A stretch of 64,000 nucleotides of DNA from contig JAZKDO010000004.1 of the NCBI GenBank assembly GCA_040387555.1, forward strand, positions 186,001 through 250,000, in the 5' to 3' direction. Positions 35,620-44,915 of the stretch are shown here, piece after piece (within the stretch, counting starts at the first letter, position 1; each line of letters begins with the position of its first letter). The notes below the pieces were generated by a model that was not told the origin of the DNA, searched no databases, and saw only the letters and a program-made list of their open reading frames with translations. The position numbers were made by a program, and so were the translations under genes. Source of the stretch: UBA4416 sp040387555. Lineage in GTDB: Bacteria > Bacteroidota > Bacteroidia > B-17B0 > Aurantibacillaceae.

Positions 35620-36138
35620 ATGTTAAGCCATAAAAATAATACACTTGCATTTCTACTGATATTTTTCATAAATACAAACTCAATGTCTTCACAAAATTCT
35701 TTGTCAAAACTGGAAGGATCATGGTATGTGAATATGAGTAATTTTAAAATGTGGTTAACTGGCTCAAAGGTTAATCCCAAATTTAATTATACCATTCAAA
35801 CTAAAGGCAATATTGTCGGACTGAAGGATGTTGTTTCTTATCGTCATAATAAAAGAGAAAAAACGATACAAGGTTTTGATACACCTTTGAATAATGAGGC
35901 AACGAGTTTTAGCTGGAGAGGTAATGGATTCCTGTTTTTATTTAAAAGTAAGTGGGAAATTGTGTATCAAAATGATGTGTGGAAGGTGATTCATTTTGAA
36001 AAAACCTTAGTTACTGACGAAGGATATGACGTGATCTCCAGATTAAAAAACATGGATGAAAAGTCACTGACCGAAATCAGACAGAAGTTAACAGAATTAG
36101 GAATTCATAAAGAATTAACGGTCATTCAGCAGCAATAA
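35620..36138 (+). CDS. Exported lipocalin-like small protein, unknown function
   Basis: A 172-residue protein with a signal-peptide-like start (LAFLLIFFINTNSMSSQ, end near residue 25). The mature part begins LSKLEGSWYV, the Gly-x-Trp start seen in lipocalins, followed by strands IQTKGNIVGLKDVVSY, KTIQGFDTPLNN, SFSWRGNGFLFLFKSKWEIVY and VWKVIHFEKTL, then a helix EKSLTEIRQKLTELG. A lipocalin-like barrel is a plausible but unproven reading. Co-directional with the MORN-type gene; the stop lies 2 bases from the convergent gene's stop. Confidence 0.65.
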   Translation: MLSHKNNTLAFLLIFFINTNSMSSQNSLSKLEGSWYVNMSNFKMWLTGSKVNPKFNYTIQTKGNIVGLKDVVSYRHNKREKTIQGFDTPLNNEATSFSWRGNGFLFLFKSKWEIVYQNDVWKVIHFEKTLVTDEGYDVISRLKNMDEKSLTEIRQKLTELGIHKELTVIQQQ

Positions 36139-36140
36139 TT

Positions 36141-36569
36141 CTAACGGTTTTTATTTATTTTTTTGCAATCGGGAAAGATCACAATATCACAAAGGTCAGG
36201 AAGATCCTCGATGTGTCCGTCTTTATCTTCCGCCTTCAAATTAGTTAAACAAATCTTTGTAGCCTCTTTCTTTTTCTTTGTTAAAAAATCAATTGTCTTT
36301 TTGGGAAAAGTATTTCCCTGCACAGGCGCCTGGTATGATGTTTTGCCATCTTTATAAAAAATTGAAAAAGATTTGATGGCTTGTTCATGAGGATTGCCAT
36401 AATGGTCGAAGGCAATGACTTTAAATTCAGTATCATCAAAAGCCGCTTTAACAAATAGTTTTTCCTTTTTTACTTTAATGGATTTAACTTCATTTGCAAC
36501 CTGAGAATATGATGTGGAAGCAAAAGAAATAAAAAATAAAAAAGTTCCTTTTAGTAATTGTTTTTTCAA
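36141..36569 (-). CDS. Exported hypothetical protein
   Basis: A 142-residue protein with a signal peptide ending at SFASTSYSQ (about residue 23). The start is TTG at 36567-36569, which overlaps the upstream stop codon in the form TTGA, a classic translational coupling. The mature part is Lys-rich (ATKICLTNLKAEDKDGHIED) with strands KVIAFDHYGNPHEQAIKSFSIFY; one Cys pair near the end (DLCDIVIFPDCKK) could form a disulfide. I do not recognise the family. Confidence 0.7.
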   Translation of the reverse strand: MKKQLLKGTFLFFISFASTSYSQVANEVKSIKVKKEKLFVKAAFDDTEFKVIAFDHYGNPHEQAIKSFSIFYKDGKTSYQAPVQGNTFPKKTIDFLTKKKKEATKICLTNLKAEDKDGHIEDLPDLCDIVIFPDCKKINKNR

Positions 36570-37111
36570 TTAGTAGTATTTAATTGTTGTTCAATCAAAT
36601 GGATAGCATCTGTAACACTTACGCTCGGGTCTTTTACTTTTTGTAATTTTGATAGTGCCTGGGTCAGTGTTGTTTTGTCAATTTCAGTTTCCATTTCCTG
36701 TATAACGGTGAAGGCTTCAAAAGATACTAGAAAATCAGATGAACAAATCAAATCAATAAAAAACAGGTAATCCTTACTGAAATCTAATCCGGTTTCCCAA
36801 CAAGAAGCTACGATTAAGGCTTTATGATCCGGTTTTTTTGTTTTAGTAATGGCATTGATAATAAAAGCCTGAGCTTGATTCTCTTTTAGTTGAATTAATG
36901 CTTCATCCTTTTCTTCTCTTGTAGATCGGGAACTAATTAATACAGTTACAAGGTCAGCATTATTAACGTCTTTTTTCGACATGCCTTCAGAACCAATAAT
37001 AATGGTAGAATATTCTTTTTCGTCAAATAGTTTTTTTGGATCTATTTCAGGAACAATGTCTCCCATTAATTCTTCTGGAAGTTCATCATTTATATCTTTT
37101 TCATCAATCAT
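36566..37111 (-). CDS. Hypothetical helical (HEAT-like) protein
   Basis: A 181-residue soluble protein. After an acidic lead (DEKDINDELPEELMGDIVPE) come alternating helices of about 20 residues: STREEKDEALIQLKENQ, KPDHKALIVASCWETGLDF, DLICSSDFLVSFEAFTVIQEM and TLTQALSKLQKV. The pattern and the WETGLDF-type inter-helix turns resemble HEAT/ARM repeats. Function unknown; possibly a scaffold. It overlaps the exported protein gene by four bases and follows the LytTR regulator gene by 65 bp, all on the minus strand. Confidence 0.68.
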   Translation of the reverse strand: MIDEKDINDELPEELMGDIVPEIDPKKLFDEKEYSTIIIGSEGMSKKDVNNADLVTVLISSRSTREEKDEALIQLKENQAQAFIINAITKTKKPDHKALIVASCWETGLDFSKDYLFFIDLICSSDFLVSFEAFTVIQEMETEIDKTTLTQALSKLQKVKDPSVSVTDAIHLIEQQLNTTN

Positions 37112-37176
37112 TTTTTATTTTTTTGTCCAGACAAATTTAGGAAATCATTCGGGATGTATTACCGTTTTAATATTTT

Positions 37177-37890
37177 TTAAAGACTCATCATATCTTTCAG
37201 TTTAACAGCCTGACGGCGAGAGATTTCAATTTCCTGTCCACCCTTTAATTTTACCATTAAGCCGCCGTTAAACCAGGTTTCAATACTTTCTACCCAGCTT
37301 AAATTAACAATATGTTTACGGCTTGCCCTGAAAAAAGTTTTCTCATCGAGGCGTTCTTCCAGACTATTTAAGCTTCTCAATATCAATGGTCTGAAATTTT
37401 CAAAATACACACGCACATAATTTCCTTCACTTTCAAATAAACGGATATTACTCAAACGAACAAACCATGTTTTTTCACCATCTTTTATAAATACCTGATC
37501 ATTTTCTGTTAAAGGAGTTGTGTTTTCTTTTTTCTCAGAAGTTTCTTTGAGCGTTAATTTTTTGATAGTTTCGGCTAAACGTTCCGGAGAAACTGGCTTT
37601 AGCAAATAATCATAAGCATTCACTTCAAATGCTTTAATAGCATATTCATCGTAAGCCGTTACAAAAACCACATCGGGTAGGGCTGATACTTCTTCTATCA
37701 ATTCAAGGCCTGTCTTGCCAGGCATTTGAATATCAAGAAATATGACATCAGGGTTTAGTTCAGCTATTTTTTCTTTTGCTGATTGAGCATTATTACATTC
37801 TGCAATAACTTCAATTTCTTTATGAACTGATAATAGATTTTTTAATTCCTGCCTTGCTAAACGTTCATCGTCAATAATAATTGCTTTCAT
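37177..37890 (-). CDS. LytTR-family response regulator
   Basis: A 237-residue two-domain regulator. Residues 1-120 are a receiver with the acidic pair IIDDERLARQE, phospho-acceptor Asp53 in VIFLDIQMPGKTG, and TAYDEYAIKAFEVNAYDYLLKP with the conserved Lys. Residues about 130-235 are a LytTR DNA-binding domain (WFVRLSNIRLFESEGNYVRVYF, FFRASRKHIVNLSWVESIE). It should act with the histidine kinase gene 25 bp upstream. Target genes are not shown, but the two proteases in the same cluster are candidates. Confidence 0.95.
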   Translation of the reverse strand: MKAIIIDDERLARQELKNLLSVHKEIEVIAECNNAQSAKEKIAELNPDVIFLDIQMPGKTGLELIEEVSALPDVVFVTAYDEYAIKAFEVNAYDYLLKPVSPERLAETIKKLTLKETSEKKENTTPLTENDQVFIKDGEKTWFVRLSNIRLFESEGNYVRVYFENFRPLILRSLNSLEERLDEKTFFRASRKHIVNLSWVESIETWFNGGLMVKLKGGQEIEISRRQAVKLKDMMSL

Positions 37891-37915
37891 AGTAGAGTGT
37901 TTTTAAGTATTTGCC

Positions 37916-38944
37916 TTAGTTTTTTATTATAATTGTGCTTATCACATTTCTATTATCGAGGTTTTTTAAGGAAAAAGTTGCCTTACTTCCAAACAACAAT
38001 TCAAGACGGTTCATGGTATTTTCTACTCCGAATCCTGAATCTGATTTATTACTTAGTTGTAACTGACCTGTATTGATAATTTCAATGGTAGAGGTATTGT
38101 CTGTTTTTTTTGAATTAATGGAAATTGCTCCTCCTTCCGGAATTTTACTGATCCCATGTTTGATACCGTTTTCTACCAGTGTTTGTATCATCATAGGTGG
38201 AACATTTAAATTTAATGTATTTGGATCAATGTCAAACAAAAAATACAATCTTTCTTCAAAACGAATATGTTCAAGCTCAAGGTAATCTTTCACCAACACT
38301 AATTCTTCTTCCAGGGTAATGTACTTGTTTTTGTGCATCATTAATGTATTTCTCAGAATATTTGATAGTTGGGTAATAGCAATCTTAGCTTTCTTTGGAT
38401 CTTCATCTACCAATGCACGGATGCTATTCATGCTATTAAACATAAAATGCGGATTTAACTGTGATTTCAATTTATTTAGTTCTACTTCCTTTGTATTTGC
38501 TTCCAATTTTAAATTCTGAATTTCAGTTTTTTTATAATTATCAAAAAAATGAAAACCAAAATAAATGAGAGACCAAAAAACGAAAATGACCGTAAGGCTT
38601 AAAATATTAGATATAGCAGCCACCACATCAATTTTATAGGTAATAATGCCTAATCCTTTAGCTATACCGATAGTTAAAGCAAAAAACAGAAAACCATTTA
38701 TAAAACCGGAAATAACAACGATGGGTATCTGGTAATATATATTATAACGTAATACATTTAACTTGAGAATAAAATATCTGAAAAGATGAGTGATGGTGAT
38801 ACCAACAGGAAGCCAAATTAGATAGTTTAAAATGTCTTTTACGTTAGTACTATAACTGAGTTTGAAAAAAAATAAATTCAGAGCGGCAAAAAAAGTCCAA
38901 CCTCCGATCTGGCATGTCCAGTAAATATTTTGTTTTCTATTCAT
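37916..38944 (-). CDS. LytS-type sensor histidine kinase
   Basis: A 342-residue kinase of the His_kinase (PF06580) type. Four membrane helices fill residues about 10-135; no extracellular sensor domain is present. A short coiled coil (EIQNLKLEANTKEVELNKLKSQ) leads to the phosphorylation box LKSQLNPHFMFNSMNSI with His166, then the ATP-binding domain with PPMMIQTLVENGIKHGI (N box) and GFGVENTMNRLELLFG (G box). Its stop lies 25 bp before the LytTR regulator start, and its start 1 base after the M61 peptidase stop, so the signal may be linked to that peptidase. Confidence 0.94.
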   Translation of the reverse strand: MNRKQNIYWTCQIGGWTFFAALNLFFFKLSYSTNVKDILNYLIWLPVGITITHLFRYFILKLNVLRYNIYYQIPIVVISGFINGFLFFALTIGIAKGLGIITYKIDVVAAISNILSLTVIFVFWSLIYFGFHFFDNYKKTEIQNLKLEANTKEVELNKLKSQLNPHFMFNSMNSIRALVDEDPKKAKIAITQLSNILRNTLMMHKNKYITLEEELVLVKDYLELEHIRFEERLYFLFDIDPNTLNLNVPPMMIQTLVENGIKHGISKIPEGGAISINSKKTDNTSTIEIINTGQLQLSNKSDSGFGVENTMNRLELLFGSKATFSLKNLDNRNVISTIIIKN

Positions 38945-38945
38945 T

Positions 38946-40790
38946 TTAATTAATTCCTAACCATGCTTTTCTGGCTACTAATTGCTGTTCTGTTGCTTTT
39001 TCATTAACCTCTATAATATCAGTTTCAGTAACTTTTACCGGTTTTACTTTTGCTTTCAGCTCTTTAATGGTTTCATTACCTTTTTTATCTTTTCTTAAAA
39101 CTTCAATAACCAGTTTATCTCCGTTTTTAGCATTTTGCAAATATCCTCCTAAAACCTCTTTCATGTTATCCAGGGTTAACTTCCGGTTATTAAAAGTTAC
39201 AATCTCATCACCTTCTTTAAATTTTAGTTTTTTTCCGAATTCATCTAATTTATCGATGTTTACAACCACCAAATGGTTGGTAGTAGGATTATAACCAACT
39301 GAAATACCTCCCAGGGTTATTTTTTCTTCTACTCTTTTTTCGATATAATTTAATCCAACCATGGCAAACGTTTCTTTAAAAGGCAATGGCTTTGGTCCTG
39401 CAACATAATTATCTAAAAAATAGCGTACTTCTTTATAGGTTAGCTTTTCAATATCTGTAAACAAATCATCATCATTAAAAGAAGTTGTTTTTCCATACTT
39501 TTTTGAAAGATCTTTCATGAGTTCCTGTGTACCATAATTTCCATTACTGTAATACCGCAACATAATATCAAGTGACATTCCGATTAACGCGCCTTTTTCA
39601 TAAACATTATTATACTGTTTTTTGTATTTATCTAGCGCATATTTACTCATAACAGTAAAAGGAAGGGTATCATTATAATTTTCACGAGCATTTTGCATCT
39701 TGGAAACCATAACTTCAAAAAAGGCATCAAATTCAATCAGGCCCGTTTTCACCTGCATGTGGTGCGCTGCATATTCAGTTAAGCCTTCATACAACCAAAG
39801 GTGTTTACTCATGGTGGGATTATTGAAATCAAATTCCCCTATTTCTTTTGAGTGAATATTTAATGGTGTAACAATATGAAAAAACTCATGGGCAGCAACA
39901 TCGCGTACTTCCTGTGCAATTGCGAGTGTATCTGCTTCAGGCAAAAAATAAAAAGAAGAATAAGAATGTTCCAATGCCCCTGATGAACCACTTAATGACA
40001 TTTTATCAGTAAAATAAAATAAGAATGCATATTTTTCTATGGGGAGTTCGCCACCTAAGTATTCAGCCTGTGCAAATAATAATTCCTGAATGTTTCGGGC
40101 TATAAATTCAGAAGTAATAACCTTATTAGGAGAAAATACAGAAATCAATACTTGTGATTTTCCAATTTGAATGGTTGCAGTATCGGGCTGCGTATACATA
40201 ATAGGAGAATCAATAAGGTCGTGATAGTTGTAAATGGAAAGAACATCTTTAGTATTACCACTCTTTAAATCTGTCATGCTGGTAGAAGCATAAAACCCCT
40301 TGGGTTTAGTGACTTCCAAAATAAACTTGGATTCTATTTTGTTTTTAAAATATCCAAAGAAACAATGTGTATTTAAACAAAAATTTTTTCCTTCTTCGAT
40401 ATTAGAACCTCCCGGTTCAAAAACAACTTTTTCTTTAATATCGGTATCCCATGTATCTTCTACGTCATAACTGATCTCTTTAATAGCATTGGCAGGAGAC
40501 AATTTGTAGGAATTTTTATCCAATACTTCAATTTTAATAGTTTGTCCGTTTTTGCCGTCTACTTTAAAGTTGGATACAAACCTTCCGAAGTCGTAAACAT
40601 CATAGGTTCCTGGTACCATAGAAGGAAACATAAAAACAGTTTCGTTTTCGGTAATATCCGGCGGCGTTAATTTAATTGTCAGTTTATCATTTTTTACTGT
40701 TGTTAAATCAACATAGTAATGGTAATCTCCATCAGCTAAGGCTGTGATACAAAAAAATAATGATGAAATAGAAAAAAGAATTTTTTTCAT
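38946..40790 (-). CDS. M61-family metallopeptidase with PDZ domain
   Basis: A 614-residue exported peptidase (signal peptide ends near residue 20, ITALADGD). The zinc motif HEFFH lies at 301-305 with the third ligand in LYEGLTEY (about 336). An N-terminal beta domain precedes it. Residues about 495-590 are a PDZ domain (ISVGYNPTTNHLVVVNIDK, EFGKKLKFKEGDEIVTFN). The M61 family includes glycyl aminopeptidase; the substrate here is unknown. Likely periplasmic. Packed with the CPBP protease (12 bp) upstream and the kinase (1 bp) downstream. Confidence 0.93.
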   Translation of the reverse strand: MKKILFSISSLFFCITALADGDYHYYVDLTTVKNDKLTIKLTPPDITENETVFMFPSMVPGTYDVYDFGRFVSNFKVDGKNGQTIKIEVLDKNSYKLSPANAIKEISYDVEDTWDTDIKEKVVFEPGGSNIEEGKNFCLNTHCFFGYFKNKIESKFILEVTKPKGFYASTSMTDLKSGNTKDVLSIYNYHDLIDSPIMYTQPDTATIQIGKSQVLISVFSPNKVITSEFIARNIQELLFAQAEYLGGELPIEKYAFLFYFTDKMSLSGSSGALEHSYSSFYFLPEADTLAIAQEVRDVAAHEFFHIVTPLNIHSKEIGEFDFNNPTMSKHLWLYEGLTEYAAHHMQVKTGLIEFDAFFEVMVSKMQNARENYNDTLPFTVMSKYALDKYKKQYNNVYEKGALIGMSLDIMLRYYSNGNYGTQELMKDLSKKYGKTTSFNDDDLFTDIEKLTYKEVRYFLDNYVAGPKPLPFKETFAMVGLNYIEKRVEEKITLGGISVGYNPTTNHLVVVNIDKLDEFGKKLKFKEGDEIVTFNNRKLTLDNMKEVLGGYLQNAKNGDKLVIEVLRKDKKGNETIKELKAKVKPVKVTETDIIEVNEKATEQQLVARKAWLGIN

Positions 40791-40802
40791 AAATGAGGTT
40801 GT

Positions 40803-41783
40803 TTAACGGATTAAAAGTTTCCAGTTAGAAAGTTTGTACTTTTTGAATAAAATAAAAAAGCAAATAGAGGCTAAAAGAATCCATACTAAAAATTCCGACC
40901 CTGGATTTTCAACTGTGGTATAAAAAATGGAATCAGTTTGGAGAACTGAATTTTTTGAACACACCAATAGGCTAGAGAATAAATTGTTAGCACAATGGAT
41001 TCCTAAAGCTAATTCAGATCCCTGATCTAACAAGGTAAGTGTTGCTAAAAATGCACCAAAAAAAATGTAATACGGCATCATGATCATTAAACCATGGGCT
41101 TTCGCTTCAGGATTAGAAGCATGCATGAGTCCAAACAAAACTGATGTAATAATCAGAGGAATGATCCCGTTTTTAAATAATAAAGCAAGGCCCTGCATAA
41201 GATAACCTCTGAAGAGTAGTTCTTCTGTTGCAGTTTGAATGGGAATAAAAATAACTGTAACAATCAATAAGATGAAAAATTGACTGGGATTAAAACGAAT
41301 TTCAATATCCTTTGGAGATAAAAAATAAGTGGCAATTGTTAGAACAGTTATTAACGTACCCCAAAGTGCAAAAGAAAAAAAGTAGCGATTCCATCGAATT
41401 TTTTCAAAACCTGTTATGATGGAGGTAAGTGTTTTTTGTTGAATGAATTTGATGGCCAACCACAAAAATAATAGTGTAAAAACAAACATACCCATCATTA
41501 AAGCAAGAAGTAGAGATTTATTAATACCAACGACCTCCGGGTTAAATAACATATTCGGATTCTTTGTTATTTCTGTCATGCTCACGCCATTATTTAAAGC
41601 AGCGGTCAATAATGGAACCATCATCACTAACTGAAAAGACAAGTAACCTAAAAAAGCAGCGACAATTCCCATCAAATAGCGCCAGAAATCATTTTTACCA
41701 GTTACATAACCTTTTAATAAAAAAAGATTACTAAAAGGGAAAGGATTAACATTCTTCAACGTGGTTATATTCGTTTGTTCCAT
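40803..41783 (-). CDS. CPBP-family intramembrane metalloprotease
   Basis: A 326-residue multipass membrane protein from the ATG at 41783 (the frame extends 18 bases upstream to 41801). The CPBP/CAAX-protease motif EELLFRGYLMQGL holds the Glu-Glu and Arg of the active site; the downstream His motifs are FGLMHASNP and LGIHCANN. Eight or so hydrophobic segments. Members cleave within the membrane or act as immunity and maturation factors; the substrate is unknown. First gene of the four-gene group with M61 peptidase, kinase and regulator. Confidence 0.9.
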   Translation of the reverse strand: MEQTNITTLKNVNPFPFSNLFLLKGYVTGKNDFWRYLMGIVAAFLGYLSFQLVMMVPLLTAALNNGVSMTEITKNPNMLFNPEVVGINKSLLLALMMGMFVFTLLFLWLAIKFIQQKTLTSIITGFEKIRWNRYFFSFALWGTLITVLTIATYFLSPKDIEIRFNPSQFFILLIVTVIFIPIQTATEELLFRGYLMQGLALLFKNGIIPLIITSVLFGLMHASNPEAKAHGLMIMMPYYIFFGAFLATLTLLDQGSELALGIHCANNLFSSLLVCSKNSVLQTDSIFYTTVENPGSEFLVWILLASICFFILFKKYKLSNWKLLIR

Positions 41784-41946
41784 ACTATACAAAAATATCA
41801 TTTTTGCAGAGTTTTAGCCATTTTATACATAAAAGGTTTATTCCTTCCTCAGTCGGTTTTTTTTAGTCTCCATCATTCAGCAAAAATGATATGAATCACT
41901 AATATAGCTCAGGGTCTGAAACAGATTATAAGTTACATTTGCAATC

Positions 41947-42909
41947 ATGAAATCTATTAAATTCTTTTTCGCTTTTTTAATCTTTGGACTTGGGTTATGC
42001 TCGTGTAGCGATAATAAGAAGCAAGAAAATCGATTAAAAGAACCTTCTACTGTGGAAGAATTGGGAGAATTGTTATTTTTCGATTCTATTTTGTCCCGTG
42101 ATGGTCAGATTAGTTGTGCTTCCTGTCACAAACCACAATTTGCTTTTGCTGATAATGTTCCTTTTAGTTTTGGTGTGGATAGCGCCAAAGGTGGACGAAA
42201 TACGCCAAGCTCCATGAACATGTCTGCACGAAATTTCTTTTTTCATGACGGGCGAAGCGAATCCCTGGAAGACCAGGCTGGTGGGCCGATGGAAAATCCA
42301 GTGGAAATGGATATTCCATTATCTGTTATTGTGCGTAAATTAAATAGTCATAAACAATACAGATCGTTTTTCATCAAAGTTTTTGGTACACCCGCCAATA
42401 AACAAAATCTTGTGGAGGCAATTTCTGCTTTTGAGCGCACTCTGGAGACTAATCAATCCGTTTTTGATTTATATAATAACAGAACAGATACTTTATCGTT
42501 TTCACTCTCCGCTCAACGGGGCCAGGTTATTTTTAATGAGAAAGGAAAGTGTTTTGATTGCCATTTTGGCCCTGATTTCACTAATGATGATTTTAAAAAT
42601 ATTGGCTTATTTAATGGAAAAGATTTAAATGACAGTGGCCGTTATATTATCAGCAGCGATCCTAAGGACATTGGAAGCTTTAAAGTTCCCGGATTAAGAA
42701 ATGTAGAGATCACTAAACCATACATGCATAATGGAATGTTTAAAACCTTAAGGGAGGTGATTGATTATTATAATGAACCGGATAAAGTGGTTTCTAATTC
42801 CGTTAACCGTGATTCAACAATGGCTAAACCTTTGGGATTAACGGAACAAGAGAAAATAGACCTGGAAGCTTTTTTAATGTCTTTAACAGATAAGCGGTTT
42901 ATGAAGTAG
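41947..42909 (+). CDS. Di-haem cytochrome c peroxidase (CcpA/MauG family) lipoprotein
   Basis: A 320-residue lipoprotein (GLGLCSCSDNKK; lipid cysteine at 18 or 20). Two haem-c sites: CASCH at 57-61 and CFDCH at 202-206. SRDGQISCASCHKPQFAFAD and NTPSSMNMSARNFFFHDGR are typical of the family, as is PGLRNVEITKPYMHNGMFKTL near the second haem. It reduces peroxide with electrons from a c-type cytochrome, or oxidises a substrate as in MauG. A TACATTTG -7 element ends only 5 bases before the ATG, so the message is nearly leaderless. Confidence 0.93.
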   Translation: MKSIKFFFAFLIFGLGLCSCSDNKKQENRLKEPSTVEELGELLFFDSILSRDGQISCASCHKPQFAFADNVPFSFGVDSAKGGRNTPSSMNMSARNFFFHDGRSESLEDQAGGPMENPVEMDIPLSVIVRKLNSHKQYRSFFIKVFGTPANKQNLVEAISAFERTLETNQSVFDLYNNRTDTLSFSLSAQRGQVIFNEKGKCFDCHFGPDFTNDDFKNIGLFNGKDLNDSGRYIISSDPKDIGSFKVPGLRNVEITKPYMHNGMFKTLREVIDYYNEPDKVVSNSVNRDSTMAKPLGLTEQEKIDLEAFLMSLTDKRFMK

Positions 42910-43220
42910 TTGTTCTGGGCTCCTCTCGAACTGACAATAGCAAAAAACATTTCTTTCAGTACCAGGTCAAAAATATCGAAGTATCATTTACATTCTTCAT
43001 TGCGGGCATTACGAAATCTCATATTGTTTTTATTAATTTTTAATTTAGAATTACTTCGCACCTTTATTAATAACGATAATTTGGTTTGAGATAAACTTGC
43101 GTGAAGGATTGAAGTGAAAATCCTTTTGCGCTTAATGAGAGAACTGAGGCTCTCGAAGTTCAGTAGTGCAGCAAAAGATTGAAACGTAAAGCCTGACCGC
43201 TTTTCGCAGGCACGCCTAAC
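42910..43220. other. 311-bp non-coding stretch
   Basis: No open frame of note occurs on either strand. The first 20 bases after the peroxidase stop can fold as GTTC ... GAAC around GGCTCCTCTC, similar to a small hairpin seen at 43141-43161 and 55336-55353. The middle is AT-rich with no pattern I can name. The end is copy B of the dispersed element (43099-43215). Confidence 0.6.
43099..43215. repeat. Dispersed intergenic element, copy B (extended)
   Basis: Begins GCGTG and ends CACGC, which pair. Inside, GGATTGAAGTGAAAATCC is followed by CTTTTGC, which pairs with GCAAAAG 40 bases later; then GATTGAAACGTAAAGCC repeats the first motif. The loop carries an extra hairpin (GAACT ... AGTTC around GAGGCTCTCGA). 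Matches copies A and C in order and spacing but is longer by the extra hairpin. It ends 5 bases before the symporter stop. Confidence 0.75.
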
Positions 43221-44915
43221 TTAAATCACTGCTTTCCTATTCAAGAAAAACTGAATGACAAAAGCAAAGAACATCACCAATAAGCAGCCAATCACATTTA
43301 ACCATAAAAATGCCGTTAAGTCTGTTATCCAGGCGTATACTATAAATGCTTCGGCAATTAAAGCAGCATAAAAGACAGCCGTACCGTTTATTTTTTTCAT
43401 ATAGAAAGCCACTAAGAAAATCCCGAGGATCGTGCCGTAAAATAAAGAACCCAAAATATTGACAGCCTCAATTAAATTACCAACCCGGCTTGCATAAAAC
43501 GCCACCACAATACAAAATAGCCCCCAGATCACCGTAGTCCAGCGCGAGACGGATAAATAACTTTTGTCACTTGATTCTTTTTTGTACAGACGTTTATAGA
43601 AATCAACAACCGTGGTGGAAGCCAACGAATTTAAACCACTGGCCATAGAACCCATAGAGGCGAGAAAAATAATGGCAATCAATAAACCAATCACGCCGAC
43701 AGGTAATTCCCTTGTTATAAAGCTCAAGAAAATATAATTGGTATCATTTGTATCGGCTGTTGGATTGTTTTTCTGCATTAAAGCCGTTACTTCTTTTCGG
43801 ATAGCATTACTTTTTTTATCCGCTGCCTTTACTTTAATTCGTGCTTCATCAATGGAAGTTGCATTGTTGCGATGAATCGCATCCACCAAATGATTGACTT
43901 CTGTCTGTTTTTCATTATGGGCAATGACGTAAGCTTGTTCCAGTTTTTTATAGTCTTCTTTATAGACGCTTTTCTCAATATGGGAGATCTCTACTTTATT
44001 AAAAAAGACAGGGGACGGATGGAACTGGTAAAATGTAAATACTAAAACACCGATCAGTAAAATTAAAAACTGCATAGGTATTTTAATCAATCCATTCATC
44101 ACCAAGCCCAGTCGGCTTTGCGCCACTGATTTACCTGTTAAGTACCGACCCACCTGTGACTGATCGGTCCCGAAATAAGACAGCTGTAAAAAGAAACCTC
44201 CAATAATTCCCGACCAGAGATTGTACCGGTTGTTCAAATCAAACTTGGTATCAATGACATTTAATTTATCCATTTTGCCGGCAATGTGTAGGGCATCCGT
44301 AAAACTCACATTTTGTGGCAACATATTAATAACAACAAACGCTGCTAAAAATAAACCTGCAAAAATTACGCACATTTGAAATAGTTGCGTGTATGAAACT
44401 GTTTTTGCTCCACCATACACCGTGTAACCAATAACAATCAATCCATTAAGGACTATCGTATAGTTCACATCAATATTTAAAATGGTAGATAAAATAATAG
44501 CAGGCGCATAAATCGTTATACCTGTAGAAAGTCCGCGCTGCAATAAGAACAAGAATGCGGTCAGCGTACGGGTTTTATTGTCAAAACGTTTTTCTAAAAA
44601 TTCGTAGGCGGTAAATACACTTAACTTATGAAAGATTGGAATAAAAGTGATACATAAAACAACCATGGCCAATGGTAAACCAAAATAAAACTGCACGAAG
44701 CGCAAACCATCTGTATATCCTTGTCCCGGCGCAGAAAGAAACGTAATGGCGCTGGCTTGTGTTGCCATAACCGATAAACCCACATGATACCAGGGCATTT
44801 TTCGATCTGCTAATAAATACCCTTCAATATTTTGAGTGCCACGGCTTTTCCATAAACCGTAACCGATAATAGATAAGAGTGTCACGCATAATATGATCCA
44901 GTCGATTAAGCTCAT
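43221..44915 (-). CDS. Sodium:solute symporter (SSS family)
   Basis: A 564-residue membrane transporter with about 13 membrane segments. MSLIDWIILCVTLLSIIGYGLW, DRKMPWYHVGLSVMATQASAITFLS and GYTVYGGAKTVSYTQLFQM are the family core with the sodium-site helices. An extramembrane coiled coil of about 85 residues (SVYKEDYKKLEQAYVIA through VKAADKKSNAIRKEV) is inserted between later helices (about 300-385). The solute is not readable; position next to a PIG-L deacetylase hints at an amino sugar. The start overlaps the stop of a 41-residue membrane peptide gene by four bases (ATGA). Confidence 0.93.
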   Translation of the reverse strand: MSLIDWIILCVTLLSIIGYGLWKSRGTQNIEGYLLADRKMPWYHVGLSVMATQASAITFLSAPGQGYTDGLRFVQFYFGLPLAMVVLCITFIPIFHKLSVFTAYEFLEKRFDNKTRTLTAFLFLLQRGLSTGITIYAPAIILSTILNIDVNYTIVLNGLIVIGYTVYGGAKTVSYTQLFQMCVIFAGLFLAAFVVINMLPQNVSFTDALHIAGKMDKLNVIDTKFDLNNRYNLWSGIIGGFFLQLSYFGTDQSQVGRYLTGKSVAQSRLGLVMNGLIKIPMQFLILLIGVLVFTFYQFHPSPVFFNKVEISHIEKSVYKEDYKKLEQAYVIAHNEKQTEVNHLVDAIHRNNATSIDEARIKVKAADKKSNAIRKEVTALMQKNNPTADTNDTNYIFLSFITRELPVGVIGLLIAIIFLASMGSMASGLNSLASTTVVDFYKRLYKKESSDKSYLSVSRWTTVIWGLFCIVVAFYASRVGNLIEAVNILGSLFYGTILGIFLVAFYMKKINGTAVFYAALIAEAFIVYAWITDLTAFLWLNVIGCLLVMFFAFVIQFFLNRKAVI

